From the NCBI GenBank assembly GCA_037482215.1, contig CP148074.1:2666001-2730000 (forward strand): DNA of 64,000 nt, given 5' to 3'. The position numbers were made by a program, and so were the translations under genes. Shown piece after piece: positions 29,221-38,406 of this stretch. Numbering within the stretch: the first letter of the stretch is position 1; every line of letters starts with the position of its first letter. Source of the DNA: Pseudomonas mendocina (GTDB lineage Bacteria; Pseudomonadota; Gammaproteobacteria; Pseudomonadales; Pseudomonadaceae). A model generated the notes under the pieces. That model saw only the letters and a program-made list of their open reading frames with translations, did no database searches and was not told the DNA's origin.

Positions 29221-29982
29221 TCAAAACTTAACGATTTCTGCGCTGCCAGGAGCGCCTGCCTCACCCGCACGCCCATTCTGCCCAGATTTACCGCTGGCAC
29301 CGGCAGCTGTGGTGTAAAGCAAACACCCTTTGCTGTCACCGCCCTTGCCAGCCTGTCCGGCCTGACCAGCATCACCACCAGGACCACCCTCCACGAGCAC
29401 TCGCACTTGCTCTTCAGCAAGACTCTGTGGAATCTCGATACGCACCTTCGCACCTGCACCACCTGGCTGGCCATCGCCACCATCAAGGCCATCATGGCCA
29501 TGGGTAGCCTGCCCCCACGTGCATCCACCCGGCTTGCCATCTGCACCAGCAAGCCCAACATATCCTGGCGCACCTTTACCACCACGGGCGTCCACCACCA
29601 AGGCACCAGAATTGATCTCACCAAAGCGCAGGTTCAAATCACGCCCAGCTGTTGCCGGTTTCGAGTAATTGCCCTGGGCTCCACGTGCCGTAATCAAGGC
29701 ATTCTCACCTAACGTGGCAGTAGTAACCTGCAGACTCAGAGGACGCTCTCCTGGCGCGAACGACAATCGAGCCTGCTGGCCAAGAACAAGTTGATCGACC
29801 TGAATATCTGTCAACCCAGCAGGTACTAGCAGGGTCCCATGGTCAGCAATCTCAAGCCGATCTACATGCAGCGCAGTGCCCACAGCAGGTAAACGCATGA
29901 TGGCATTAGGGCTGACTTCAATTGCCGCCTGAGCCAGTGCTAACGGGCTGAACAACAGCGTCAGCGCCAAGATTTTCTGCAT
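29221..29982 (-). CDS. exported collagen-like glycine-rich protein
   Basis: A 253-residue protein with a signal peptide (MQKILALTLLFSPLALAQA-A). A beta-rich N-terminal region resembles the repetitive parallel strands of adhesins. The second half is rich in GxY triplets (GAPGYVGLAGADGKPGG, later GGPGGDAGQAGQAG and GQNGRAGEAGAPG), interrupted by non-collagenous blocks. Two single Cys lie in GGCTWG and KGCLLY. It is probably a surface or periplasmic structural protein. A strong GGGGAGGA ribosome site defines the start, which lies inside the end of the upstream DUF1145 gene. Confidence 0.75.
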   Translation of the reverse strand: MQKILALTLLFSPLALAQAAIEVSPNAIMRLPAVGTALHVDRLEIADHGTLLVPAGLTDIQVDQLVLGQQARLSFAPGERPLSLQVTTATLGENALITARGAQGNYSKPATAGRDLNLRFGEINSGALVVDARGGKGAPGYVGLAGADGKPGGCTWGQATHGHDGLDGGDGQPGGAGAKVRIEIPQSLAEEQVRVLVEGGPGGDAGQAGQAGKGGDSKGCLLYTTAAGASGKSGQNGRAGEAGAPGSAEIVKF

Positions 29983-30307
29983 GTTCTGCTTCCTCCCCTT
30001 TTATTTGTTCTGGTTCAGCCCCTTTCCCGACAGGGGCTGCTATCGACTCAGCCTTGTGCGCTGGTAACCCCAGCACATGAAACACACCAAACACTAAAAC
30101 CTGAACTCGCTGCATAAAAGGCAACGGTAGGTCCTTAAGCCTTTTATGGAAGATCAAAGTCTCAAGAACATGCACAGCCAGGACTACTCCCCCAGCTAAA
30201 CGCAGCAGAAGATCAAATGGCTGAGCAAATGGCTGATAAAGGTTGCCAATCACGATTCCCCAGAACACCAACGTCACCAGTTTTCCAAGGAGCAAGAAGA
30301 TTTTCAT
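29918..30307 (-). CDS. DUF1145-family small membrane protein
   Basis: A 129-residue protein. The first 90 residues have two or three membrane helices with the family pattern LFWGIVIGNLYQPF and HVLETLIFHKRL, as in E. coli YhhL. The remaining 40 residues are polar and Ala/Glu-rich and are not typical of the family. Its last 65 bases overlap the start of the collagen-like gene in another frame. The function is unknown. Confidence 0.75.
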   Translation of the reverse strand: MKIFLLLGKLVTLVFWGIVIGNLYQPFAQPFDLLLRLAGGVVLAVHVLETLIFHKRLKDLPLPFMQRVQVLVFGVFHVLGLPAHKAESIAAPVGKGAEPEQIKGEEAEHAENLGADAVVQPVSTGSGGN

Positions 30308-30426
30308 AACGCCGACTCAATCAAAAATCTGGCCGGAACATTAACCGCTTTGGCCGCCGCCCGCCACACTCACGCTCACAGGCAGTTGCAGTCTGCACTC
30401 AGACTACTAGAGGTTAACCACACCTA

Positions 30427-30458
30427 TAAAAAAGCCAGCCCTGAGATGGGCTGGCTTT
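30427..30458 (-). terminator. terminator of the OmpA-family gene
   Basis: Eleven-base stem AAAGCCAGCCC / GGGCTGGCTTT with a 6-base loop, followed on the minus strand by TTTTTTA. It lies 29 bases after the stop codon. Confidence 0.9.
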
Positions 30459-30486
30459 AGGTCTCTGTCCTGACGTAGATCAGTTA

Positions 30487-31113
30487 TCAGGGACGAGCCT
30501 CTACCTCAGCTTCCACGCGGCGGTTTACTGCACGACCTTCAGCGGTAGCGTTATCGGCAACCGGGCGGCTTTCACCGTAACCCGCAGCACTGACTCGGTC
30601 GGCCGGTACACCATATTCATTCACCAGTACATCACGTACGGCATTGGCACGGCGCTCGGAGAGCGTCTGGTTGTAAGCATCACTGCCGACGGAGTCGGTG
30701 TGGCCTTCAACCACAGTGCTGGTCTGCGGATACTGGTTAAGAAGATCGGCAAGGTTTTTGATCTCGCCGTAGCTTTCCTGGCGAACCTGCGCCTTATCGA
30801 AATCGAACTTAACATCCAGTTCAACGCGTACTGGCTCAACTTCTTCAACCACCGCCACTGGCTCTTCGACAACCTCTTCTACGACCGCCACCTGCTCTTC
30901 GGCCCCATGCACCCAGCAATAGGCAGCAGCCATACCAGCCCCCAGGGCAGCACCACCGCCAGCCCATGCAGAACTTTCAATAGCCCCCAACCCCGCGCCG
31001 CCTATACCACCAACAACCGCGCAGGTAGGCCAATCGCTTTTCTGAACGCCGGCACATCCTGTCAACAAAGTACTGGCTGCGATCAGGGGTAATGCTTTCC
31101 TGATAATGCTCAT
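30487..31113 (-). CDS. OmpA-family lipoprotein with glycine-zipper segment
   Basis: A 208-residue outer-membrane lipoprotein. The lipobox is LLTGC (Cys near residue 20), followed by a Gly/Ala-rich segment (GGIGGAGLGAI) and a Glu/Val-rich linker (VVEEVVEEPVAVVEEVE). The C-terminal OmpA domain has FDFDKAQVRQES, VEGHTDSVGSDAYN and NRRVEAEV. It binds peptidoglycan non-covalently and supports envelope integrity. AGGAG precedes the ATG. It forms its own unit with a strong terminator. Confidence 0.92.
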   Translation of the reverse strand: MSIIRKALPLIAASTLLTGCAGVQKSDWPTCAVVGGIGGAGLGAIESSAWAGGGAALGAGMAAAYCWVHGAEEQVAVVEEVVEEPVAVVEEVEPVRVELDVKFDFDKAQVRQESYGEIKNLADLLNQYPQTSTVVEGHTDSVGSDAYNQTLSERRANAVRDVLVNEYGVPADRVSAAGYGESRPVADNATAEGRAVNRRVEAEVEARP

Positions 31114-31270
31114 TTGTGTGTCTCCTATTGGTAAATCGGCGTAAAAGCCGATACTGACGAAGTAAAGACCCCAGTTTTAAAATGCGCCAGAGAATCGAAG
31201 CCCTAAGTAGAACTTATGTGCTATCTCATATCTTTACGCCCGCCAGCTATCTGCACCCATAAGGACGTCT

Positions 31271-31768
31271 ATGCCCGCCCCTCAGTCAGACAGAACACCC
31301 CAACAGGCCCTAGCAGCTCTTCTGGCGCGTTACACTCCTGAACGCTTGCTACTTGTAGGCCAACGTGACCTACCAGCAATTGATGCATTTATTCAGGCAC
31401 AGCCAAAGTGTCATATTGCGCACGCAGAAAGTGGGAAGTTGCCCGCAGAATTGGCAGCAAAACGGTACGACCTTGCCATTATCGTTGGGTGCCTTGAGCA
31501 CATGGATAAGCGTGAAGGGCTGCAACTGCTCGGCGGCATCCGCAACCTGAATGCCAGCCGCATGGCAGTGCTGATTGATCTGAAAGCCAGCGGCTGGGAA
31601 GACAAAGACTTGTTTGCCCTGGCCTTGCAAGCCAGTGAACGCTTCCAGCGTGATGAGCAGACCCTGACGCTCTTCACCTACGATCTACTGGACTACAAAC
31701 AGGTGCCTGACTGGCTCAATGCCAAGTTTTGGGCCAACCCGCAAAACTTTGGAAAGTACTGGTGGTAA
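31271..31768 (+). CDS. conserved hypothetical protein (DUF6231-like)
   Basis: A 165-residue soluble protein that resembles a shortened methyltransferase-like Rossmann fold: [12 protein letters not shown], a middle strand [12 protein letters not shown] and the C-terminal [19 protein letters not shown]. No SAM-binding glycine motif is complete, so enzymatic activity is doubtful. It is widely conserved in Pseudomonas without a known function. AAGGA precedes the ATG. It ends 4 bases before the YchJ gene, so the two are probably co-transcribed. Confidence 0.75.
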   Translation: MPAPQSDRTPQQALAALLARYTPERLLLVGQRDLPAIDAFIQAQPKCHIAHAESGKLPAELAAKRYDLAIIVGCLEHMDKREGLQLLGGIRNLNASRMAVLIDLKASGWEDKDLFALALQASERFQRDEQTLTLFTYDLLDYKQVPDWLNAKFWANPQNFGKYWW

Positions 31769-31772
31769 ATCA

Positions 31773-32243
31773 GTGAGTAACGCTAACTGCCCTTGCGGCA
31801 GCCAACAAACCCTCGCTGCCTGCTGTGGCCCTTATCACGCAGGCACACCCGCTCCCACTGCAGAAGCATTGATGCGCTCGCGCTACAGTGCATACACCGT
31901 CGGGCTCATCGACTATCTAGTTGAAACAACACTGCCAGCGCAGCAAAACGCGCTAGATCAAGATGGCATCCGTAGCTGGAGCCTTGGCAGCACTTGGCTT
32001 GGCCTAAACGTTGAGCACGCCGAGCTGCTTGAAGGCACCCCTGCCCATGCCTATGTGACATTCGTTGCGAGCTGGCGGGATCAAAATGGTGAGCAGAGCC
32101 ATCGTGAGCGATCAGCTTTTGTTCAAAACGCCGGGCGCTGGTACTTCATTGACCCCACGGTTGAGCTTAAGACTGGGCGCAACGACCCATGCCCATGTAA
32201 CAGCGGGCAAAAATTCAAGAAGTGCTGCTCGGATTTCTTTTGA
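31773..32243 (+). CDS. ychJ: YchJ-family protein with two SEC-C zinc motifs
   Basis: A 156-residue protein that begins with GTG ([10 protein letters not shown]). An N-terminal SEC-C motif ([13 protein letters not shown]) and a C-terminal one ([15 protein letters not shown]) flank a SnoaL/NTF2-like middle domain. Length and layout match E. coli YchJ (152). SEC-C motifs bind zinc; the role is unknown. GTG at 31773 is preferred because the N-terminal zinc motif starts right after it and GGTGG lies just upstream. It follows the hypothetical gene at 31271 with a 4-base gap. Confidence 0.88.
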   Translation: MSNANCPCGSQQTLAACCGPYHAGTPAPTAEALMRSRYSAYTVGLIDYLVETTLPAQQNALDQDGIRSWSLGSTWLGLNVEHAELLEGTPAHAYVTFVASWRDQNGEQSHRERSAFVQNAGRWYFIDPTVELKTGRNDPCPCNSGQKFKKCCSDFF

Positions 32244-32274
32244 ACCGGACATCCCTATCCAGCGTATAGGCCAT

Positions 32275-32835
32275 TCAATCCTGCAATTTAAGATGAGAGA
32301 TATCAGGCACAGGACCAGCAGCGGCACGCTTTAACTCCCCCATATCGCTGCCCGCCGGTGCCAGGCTGAACTGTGACAGGTCCAGAGTAGGCACCGCTGC
32401 AGCAGGCTTGGCATCCTGCAAATCATTGCCCAGCGGGGCAATTCCAAAATCTGGAGCCTCAACATCACTGAATGCAGCCATGTACTCGTCGCGAGGGATC
32501 ACTTGCAGGCGGGCGTTGGTGGTCGCTGCAGGTGCCTCCGGCACTGGAGCTGGAGCTGGAGCTGGAGCTGGAGCTGGAGCTGTCAGAACAATTTCCTCGA
32601 TCTGGCAGTCCATGTCGACAACTTCAACCACCGCACCTGCGCGCTCTATAGCAGAGCGGTATTTCTCTGCGCCCGCCTCATCCAGATTGTTCTTGATCAC
32701 AATCCGGCGCCCTGAGAAGAGCAACGCTAAGCGTTGCTCATCGGCTTGGAATAGCTTGGCTAGATTCGCTTTAACAGTTTCAAGCTGAGCTCCCGGCACC
32801 AATTGCGCACTGAATGCAATTTCGTAACGAGCCAT
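32275..32835 (-). CDS. conserved hypothetical protein with Ala-Pro linker
   Basis: A 186-residue protein. The N-terminal 70 residues (MARYEIAFSAQLVPG) form a small alpha/beta domain with LLFSGRRIVIKNNLD. An Ala-Pro repeat linker encoded by six tandem TGGAGC units follows, then a low-complexity acidic tail with a repeated pattern: TLDLSQFSLAPAGSDMGE and, at the end, PDISHLKL. The ATG at 32835 is spaced 7 bases from CAGGAG, unlike the ATG two codons upstream. No function is recognised. Confidence 0.7.
   Translation of the reverse strand: MARYEIAFSAQLVPGAQLETVKANLAKLFQADEQRLALLFSGRRIVIKNNLDEAGAEKYRSAIERAGAVVEVVDMDCQIEEIVLTAPAPAPAPAPAPVPEAPAATTNARLQVIPRDEYMAAFSDVEAPDFGIAPLGNDLQDAKPAAAVPTLDLSQFSLAPAGSDMGELKRAAAGPVPDISHLKLQD
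32545..32582. repeat. hexanucleotide microsatellite (TGGAGC)6
   Basis: Six perfect copies of TGGAGC plus TG, inside the hypothetical gene at 32275-32835, encoding the Ala-Pro linker. Slippage would add or remove Ala-Pro pairs without a frameshift. Confidence 0.9.
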
Positions 32836-32946
32836 CGTCATACTCCTGACCTAGTCTTACGCCACTATGGTGCAGATTATTTCAACTAACAACCGCTTGC
32901 AGCTGCGCTCTTGCTTGTTACACTGAGAAGTCATTGGGGGGCAGCA

Positions 32947-33438
32947 ATGTTTTTACAGGCAAAATCACTACAAATACTGAGCCTTACACTATTTCTTGGC
33001 CTTCTTTCAGGCCTTTCCGGCTGCTCATCCACCGGTAGCCTGAAATCGCCTGAAATCGCCTTGCTCAAGGTGGAGGTCGTTAAAGCCAGACTGCTTGAAC
33101 AGCACTTCAACCTGCGCTTTAGGATCGACAACCCCAATAGCTTCAGCCTGCCCATCAGCCAGCTGGAATATCAGGTCACCCTCAATAATGTTGAGCTCAC
33201 CAAGGGCGAGGCTGATGTCTCGTTGAGTGTGCCCGCCCATGGCCACAGTACGTTCTCAGTTCCAGTGCGCACCAATTTGTGGCGCCACGTTCGCCAAGTG
33301 GTTAAAGCCCTCGAACAGCCTGACGAGGCAATTCCCTATCAATTCAAAGGCTCTGTAAAAACCGGCTGGTTCTTCGGTCAACGCGTGCACATGTCGCGTA
33401 ATGGCGAGATAATTCCCGGTGATTACATCCCGGAGTAA
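32947..33438 (+). CDS. LEA14/WHy-like lipoprotein
   Basis: A 163-residue protein with a lipoprotein signal (SGLSGCSS) and a single LEA type 2 (WHy) beta-sandwich domain: FNLRFRIDNPNSFSLPI, YQVTLNNVELTKGE and the later VPVRTNLWR. Such domains bind hydrophobic surfaces and are linked to stress tolerance. The ATG at 32947 is preceded by a run of G. It ends 6 bases before a SEC-C gene and is probably in the same unit. Confidence 0.8.
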   Translation: MFLQAKSLQILSLTLFLGLLSGLSGCSSTGSLKSPEIALLKVEVVKARLLEQHFNLRFRIDNPNSFSLPISQLEYQVTLNNVELTKGEADVSLSVPAHGHSTFSVPVRTNLWRHVRQVVKALEQPDEAIPYQFKGSVKTGWFFGQRVHMSRNGEIIPGDYIPE

Positions 33439-33444
33439 CACTGC

Positions 33445-33636
33445 ATGAACCAGCAACACGTCCACGGCCCTGACTGCAACCACGATCACCACCATCATGA
33501 TCATGGCCATGTTCACGGCCCTCACTGCAACCACGGCCATCAAGAGCCGGTACGCAACGCACTGAAAGACGTTGGCCGTAACGATCCATGCCCGTGCGGC
33601 AGCCAGAAGAAGTTCAAGAAGTGCCACGGCGCGTGA
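33445..33636 (+). CDS. His-rich SEC-C metal-binding protein
   Basis: A 63-residue protein. The first 32 residues carry two copies of HVHGP(D/H)CNH with a DHHHHDHGH stretch between them, giving many metal ligands. The C-terminal 22 residues are a SEC-C zinc motif ([17 protein letters not shown]), as at the SecA C-terminus. It fits the small PBPRA1643-type SWIM/SEC-C family. A role in zinc or nickel handling is inference. Confidence 0.85.
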   Translation: MNQQHVHGPDCNHDHHHHDHGHVHGPHCNHGHQEPVRNALKDVGRNDPCPCGSQKKFKKCHGA

Positions 33637-33643
33637 ACCGCTA

Positions 33644-34105
33644 GTGACAGCACTGCCCACATCACTACTCGCCATAGCCACGTTAATACTCGTGGCTTTG
33701 GCAGTCTATGCGCTCCACCTTTGGCGCAAAGTCTGGCGGCAACAGCAAGCCCATAGAGAAAAACGCCTAGCCCAACACGAGCGACTCGCTGGCGACCTTA
33801 GAATCCTCGCTAACAGCCTTCTGGATGGGCAACTGCCACTGATCGAGGGCGCGATTCGAATCAAGGTACTGCTGGATAACTACGACTATCAGCTCAACCA
33901 AAATCAACCCTGTGATGTTTTCAAGCGGATTTATGCCGCTACAGCACATATCCCGACCCACCAGGGCTGGAAGGCACTGAGTAAAGAACAGCGCGCGAAT
34001 TACGAGAAGCTGTTTGAGCGCTTAACCGTTGAACATCAGCAAGCGGCTCACGATGCGGCCCGATGGCTGCTCGACAAAGGCTTGAGTAACCAACCTCGCA
34101 CCTGA
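33644..34105 (+). CDS. DUF2489-family protein
   Basis: A 153-residue protein with one N-terminal membrane helix (LLAIATLILVALAVYALHLW), then a soluble helical domain containing RILANSLLDGQLPLIEGAIRI and FKRIYAATAHIP, characteristic of DUF2489. The start is uncertain. A GTG at 33644 just after the SEC-C gene is chosen because it begins the membrane helix; the longer frame overlaps the SEC-C gene. The function is unknown. Confidence 0.7.
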   Translation: MTALPTSLLAIATLILVALAVYALHLWRKVWRQQQAHREKRLAQHERLAGDLRILANSLLDGQLPLIEGAIRIKVLLDNYDYQLNQNQPCDVFKRIYAATAHIPTHQGWKALSKEQRANYEKLFERLTVEHQQAAHDAARWLLDKGLSNQPRT

Positions 34106-34223
34106 CTTATACATGCAGACGCCTTGTCAGGCACGGCCTCGCTGGCTAACGTACGCCCTACGCCGTCACTAACCCCAAAATCCGAATCTCAATCATGACT
34201 ACTCCCTATAAGGAGCCTGCTGC

Positions 34224-36761
34224 ATGCTAGCGCGCGCATTTCGTCCCATGGCCTACCTGAGCCTCGCTGGCTTGGTAACGGCAGCAGTATCACTTAGCGG
34301 ATGCCAGTCATTTCTCAACAGCCGATACAGCAACAGCGTTCACCCAGACCAAGGCATCGTCAAAATCAAAGGCTTGGCCAACAGTGTGGTTGTACGCCGC
34401 AATACGCTGGGCATGCCGCTCATTGAGACCACCACGTTCCACGACGCACTGTTTGCATTGGGCTACGTCCATGCCAGCGACCGCCTCAGCCAAATGGTCA
34501 GCATGCGCCTGATGGCCGAGGGCCGACTGGCGGAAATGGCCGGCCCCGGCGTCTTGGATATCGACCGTTTTATGCGTTCAGTCAACCTGAAGAAGAACGC
34601 GGAGCTCCTTTTCAAGAACGCCTCGCCACGCTTGCAGAAGTTCTTCGAAGTGTACGCCCGAGGCGTAAACGCCTATCTGTTCCGTTACCGCGACAAACTG
34701 CCGATGGACCTGGCAGAGGCTGGCTATCGCCCGGCCTACTGGAAGCCAGAAGACTCTGCACTGATCTTCTGCCTGCTCAACTTTGGACTCTCGGTTAATC
34801 TTCAGGAAGAGATCGCCTCACTGGTACTGGCGCAGAAAGTCGGTGCTGACAAGGTGGCGTGGCTGCTGCCGACCTATCCGGATGAGCCGCTGCCTTTTAG
34901 CGAAGCCGAGAAACTCAAAGGCCTCAACCTCAGCGGTCAACTCGCAAGCCTAGGCGGCTTAAATCAAGCAGTCAGCCAGTTCGCCGATGCTCATATGCTT
35001 GGCGTAGCAGCCTCTAATAACTGGGCCTTTGCCCCGGTCAAAACACGCAGCGGTCGCAGCATTGTGGCTAACGATACGCATCTGCCGCTTTCAATGCCCT
35101 CAGCCTGGAACTTCGTTCAAATCCGCTCACCAAAGTTCAATGCCGCGGGCGTATCGGTTGCCGGCGTACCCGCTGTAGTAGCCGGATTCAACGGAAAACT
35201 AGGCTGGGGAATGACAATGGTCATGGGCGATACCCAAGACCTTTTTCTAGAAAAGGTTCAACGCCAGAACGGTCACCTTTACTACCAGGCTGACGGCAAA
35301 TGGCTGCCAGTTAAGGAGCGCCAGGAGACATTCTTTATCAAGGGCGAGCGCCCGATTCGAGAAACCATTTTCGAAACCCGCCACGGCCCACTACTGAACT
35401 CCGTACTGGGCGAGCGTAAGCATATGCTGCAACCGTTACCGCTGAGCAGTGGTTATGGTCTTGCTCTGCGAACGCCTGAGTTGGATGGCGACAAAACCTT
35501 GGATGCGATGTTTGACCTATCCCGCGCTCAGTCCGTGGATCAGGCCTTCGAAGCCACCCGTGAAGTACGAGCCATTCCACTCAACATTGTCTTTGCCGAC
35601 GCCCAACATATCGGCTGGCAAGTCACCGGACGCTATCCAAACCGTCGCGCCGGGCTCGGGCTGATGCCATCTCCAGGCTGGAACAGCCAGTACGAATGGG
35701 ATGGCTACGCCGACCCCATGCTGCATCCTTACGATCAAGACCCGCCACAAGGCTGGCTGGGCACAGCTAACCATCGCACAGTGCCACAGGGTTACGGCAT
35801 GCAACTGTCCAACTCCTGGTTCTACCCTGAGCGCGCCGAACGCATCGAACAACTGGCCAACAGCGGCAGACACGACACGCAAAGCTCGATTGCCATGCAG
35901 TACGACCAGACGTCTCCGTTCGTGGCCAAACTGCAACGGATGTTTAGCGCTCCCGGTATGGCGGAAAGCCTCAAGGCAGCCATCAACGCATTGCCACCGA
36001 CAGAGCGTAACAAGGCTCAGGAGGCCCTCAACCGGTTGATGAAGTTCGACGGCAAAATGTCAGCAACATCGGCCGACGCAGCCCTGTACAGCGCCTTTCT
36101 CTACCAGAGCGCCCGCGACACCTTCCTCGATGAACTGGGGCCAGACACCAGCCCAGCATGGAAAGCGCTGGTCGCCACCGCCAACAACTCATATTCAGCA
36201 CAAGCCGATCACCTGCTCAGTCGTGAGGACAGCCCCTTCTGGGATGACCGCAACACGCCGCAGAAAGAGGATAAACCCGCGATCCTCGCCCGCAGCTTAG
36301 CCGCTTCAGTAACCCTTTTGGAAAGCCGCCTGGGCACTGATCGCACCAGCTGGCAGTGGGGCAAGCTGCACACCTACACATGGGCAAGCGACTCAACCAA
36401 AATGGCCCAGCACCTGAGCGCCAGCCAGCGTGCAAGCCTCAATGCGATTAAAAACTACCTAGATCGCGGCCCCTACCCTGCAGGAGGTGACCACGGCACC
36501 TTGAACGTAGCAGCTTATGAATGGGGGGATAACTTCGACACTTGGCTGGTACCAGCCATGCGCATTATCGTCGACTTCGGTCGGGCAGAGCCGATGATTG
36601 GACTTAACAGTTCCGGTCAATCAGGCAATCCAGCCAGTCAGCATTACGCTGATGGCATCGAAGCCTGGCTCAAGGGCAGCTACATGACCTTCCCATTCCG
36701 CTCGGAAAACATTGATAAAGTCTACGGTAACCGTCGCCTGCTGCTCAGTCCGGACAAGTGA
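34224..36761 (+). CDS. quiP: N-acyl-homoserine lactone acylase (penicillin acylase family)
   Basis: An 845-residue Ntn-hydrolase precursor. The alpha chain is followed by a cleavage site where Ser264 (VAASNNWAF) becomes the N-terminal nucleophile of the beta chain. Length and position match QuiP of P. aeruginosa (847 residues), which degrades long-chain acyl-homoserine lactone signals. The N-terminus has a lipobox-like LSGC at residue 27, so the protein may be a lipoprotein rather than a freely secreted enzyme. AAGGAG precedes the ATG. It is a single gene with its own terminator. Other acylase substrates are possible. Confidence 0.88.
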   Translation: MLARAFRPMAYLSLAGLVTAAVSLSGCQSFLNSRYSNSVHPDQGIVKIKGLANSVVVRRNTLGMPLIETTTFHDALFALGYVHASDRLSQMVSMRLMAEGRLAEMAGPGVLDIDRFMRSVNLKKNAELLFKNASPRLQKFFEVYARGVNAYLFRYRDKLPMDLAEAGYRPAYWKPEDSALIFCLLNFGLSVNLQEEIASLVLAQKVGADKVAWLLPTYPDEPLPFSEAEKLKGLNLSGQLASLGGLNQAVSQFADAHMLGVAASNNWAFAPVKTRSGRSIVANDTHLPLSMPSAWNFVQIRSPKFNAAGVSVAGVPAVVAGFNGKLGWGMTMVMGDTQDLFLEKVQRQNGHLYYQADGKWLPVKERQETFFIKGERPIRETIFETRHGPLLNSVLGERKHMLQPLPLSSGYGLALRTPELDGDKTLDAMFDLSRAQSVDQAFEATREVRAIPLNIVFADAQHIGWQVTGRYPNRRAGLGLMPSPGWNSQYEWDGYADPMLHPYDQDPPQGWLGTANHRTVPQGYGMQLSNSWFYPERAERIEQLANSGRHDTQSSIAMQYDQTSPFVAKLQRMFSAPGMAESLKAAINALPPTERNKAQEALNRLMKFDGKMSATSADAALYSAFLYQSARDTFLDELGPDTSPAWKALVATANNSYSAQADHLLSREDSPFWDDRNTPQKEDKPAILARSLAASVTLLESRLGTDRTSWQWGKLHTYTWASDSTKMAQHLSASQRASLNAIKNYLDRGPYPAGGDHGTLNVAAYEWGDNFDTWLVPAMRIIVDFGRAEPMIGLNSSGQSGNPASQHYADGIEAWLKGSYMTFPFRSENIDKVYGNRRLLLSPDK

Positions 36762-36771
36762 TCCTGGCTGC

Positions 36772-36805
36772 AAAAAATAAGGGCGCCTCAGGCGCCTTTA
36801 TTTTT
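36772..36805. terminator. bidirectional terminator between quiP and nagZ
   Basis: GGCGCC arms around a TCA loop, extended by AAAATAA and TTATTTTT, 10 bases after the quiP stop and 10 bases before the nagZ stop on the other strand. Both strands give a stem followed by T-rich sequence. Confidence 0.85.
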
Positions 36806-36815
36806 AGGTTCACAT

Positions 36816-37826
36816 TTATACGATCAGATGCGCCTCGCGCAGGCGACTTATGGCCTGTGACCAGCGTGGATCCTGCTTATATTCGATCCCGGGGTATGCC
36901 TGGCGTCGCATACGCGACAGCCCCTGTGGAGGCGCAACCTTTAAGCGCTGTAATGCACTCAAGGCTAACTCTGCGGATGCTCGGTCATTGCATACCAATC
37001 CCATATCACAGCCAGCGACCATGGCAGCCTCAATACGGCTGGCGGCATCGCCTACCACGTGAGCACCGGCCATGGACAGATCATCACTGAAGATCACCCC
37101 CTTAAAACCTAGCTCGCCACGCAGAATCTCCTGCAACCAACGCCGTGAGAAACCGGCAGGCTGACTGTCCACCTGCGGATAAATCACGTGGGCTGGCATA
37201 ACAGCTGCCAATTGCTGACTTAACCGGGCAAATGGCTGTAAATCAACAGCACGGATCTGTTCAAGACTGCGCTCATCAACCGGTATTGCGACATGGGAGT
37301 CGGCCTCAGCCCAACCGTGCCCTGGGAAGTGTTTGCCCGTGGCGGCCATCCCCGCATTGTTCATACCTTGGATGAACGCACCCGCCAGCGCAGTAGCACG
37401 CAGCGGATCGCCTTCAAAAGACCGTGTACCGACAACCGCACTGCGCTGGTGATCCAAATCCAGCACTGGGGCGAAACTCAAGTCGAGCCCAACCGCAAGT
37501 ACCTCTGTTGCCATCACCCACCCACACAGAGCGGCAAGCTCTTCAGCATTTGGGTTATCGGCCAACGCACGCATTGCCGGTAGACGCACAAATCCATTGC
37601 GTAGACGCTGCACGCGGCCACCCTCCTGATCGACTGCCAGCAGGAGATCGGGGCGAATCGCACGAATTGAGGCGGTCAAATCCCGAACCTGACGCGGATC
37701 CTCGATATTGCGTGCAAACAAAATCAAACCAGCAACTTCAGGATGGCGAAGGATCGCCCGGTCTTCGGCAGTCAACCACGTGCCGTCGATATCCAGCATC
37801 AGAGAGCCTTGCAGAGTCACACTCAC
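36816..37826 (-). CDS. nagZ: beta-N-acetylglucosaminidase NagZ
   Basis: A 336-residue cytoplasmic GH3 enzyme of peptidoglycan recycling. It removes GlcNAc from 1,6-anhydroMurNAc-peptides and so produces AmpR effectors for beta-lactamase induction. The catalytic loop KHFPGHG and the nucleophile in FSDDLSM (Asp248, the same number as in E. coli) are intact, and DQEGGRVQRL is also present. It starts with GTG, with AAGGA 6 bases upstream, and lies 9 bases after the L,D-transpeptidase gene, so the two are likely co-transcribed. Confidence 0.95.
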   Translation of the reverse strand: MSVTLQGSLMLDIDGTWLTAEDRAILRHPEVAGLILFARNIEDPRQVRDLTASIRAIRPDLLLAVDQEGGRVQRLRNGFVRLPAMRALADNPNAEELAALCGWVMATEVLAVGLDLSFAPVLDLDHQRSAVVGTRSFEGDPLRATALAGAFIQGMNNAGMAATGKHFPGHGWAEADSHVAIPVDERSLEQIRAVDLQPFARLSQQLAAVMPAHVIYPQVDSQPAGFSRRWLQEILRGELGFKGVIFSDDLSMAGAHVVGDAASRIEAAMVAGCDMGLVCNDRASAELALSALQRLKVAPPQGLSRMRRQAYPGIEYKQDPRWSQAISRLREAHLIV

Positions 37827-37835
37827 AACAATTCC

Positions 37836-38360
37836 TTATTCAATCGGTGCAGCCGCCCACTGCGGGCAAGCGGCCTCATCAATGTGCACGGCACAATAAG
37901 CCGGGACAGCGTCATACAACTCAACCAACGCCTCATTACGCAGGCGCACACAGCCATGGGACAGCGGTACGCCCATTGGCTCTGTATCGGGAGTCCCGTG
38001 CAGGTATATATAACGGCGAAAGGTATCAACCTGCCCCATGCGGTTGCGGCCAGGCTCACAGCCGCTGAGCCAAAGAATCCGACTGAGGATCCAATCACGC
38101 CCAGGAAACTGCGCATGCAGTTCAGGCGACCAGACCTCACCGGTCCAACGCCTGCCCCGCAACACCGCACCTACTGGCAAACCATTGCCAATTTTGGCGC
38201 GCACCAAAAACCGACCACGGGGCGTACAGCCTGAACCATTGAGTTCGCCCGCACCGTTAAGTGCGGTGGAAACGGGCAGACGAAATTTCAGCTTGCCGCC
38301 AGCAAAGCCATATAACTGCTGGTCGGCAATTGAAATATGAAGAAGATCAAGCGTTGTCAT
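37836..38360 (-). CDS. L,D-transpeptidase (YkuD domain)
   Basis: A 174-residue protein made mainly of a YkuD domain with the catalytic motif HGTPD (His121) and SHGCVRLRN (His135, Cys137). No signal peptide is visible, which is unusual for an enzyme acting on peptidoglycan; a cytoplasmic role on recycled muropeptides (L,D-carboxypeptidase type) is possible. The neighbour nagZ, 9 bases downstream, also works on recycled wall fragments. The ribosome site is weak. Confidence 0.88.
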   Translation of the reverse strand: MTTLDLLHISIADQQLYGFAGGKLKFRLPVSTALNGAGELNGSGCTPRGRFLVRAKIGNGLPVGAVLRGRRWTGEVWSPELHAQFPGRDWILSRILWLSGCEPGRNRMGQVDTFRRYIYLHGTPDTEPMGVPLSHGCVRLRNEALVELYDAVPAYCAVHIDEAACPQWAAAPIE

Positions 38361-38406
38361 GGCGGCTAGCTTAACGGATCAAACCTCGCTAGCCCATCCA
38401 CATCCA

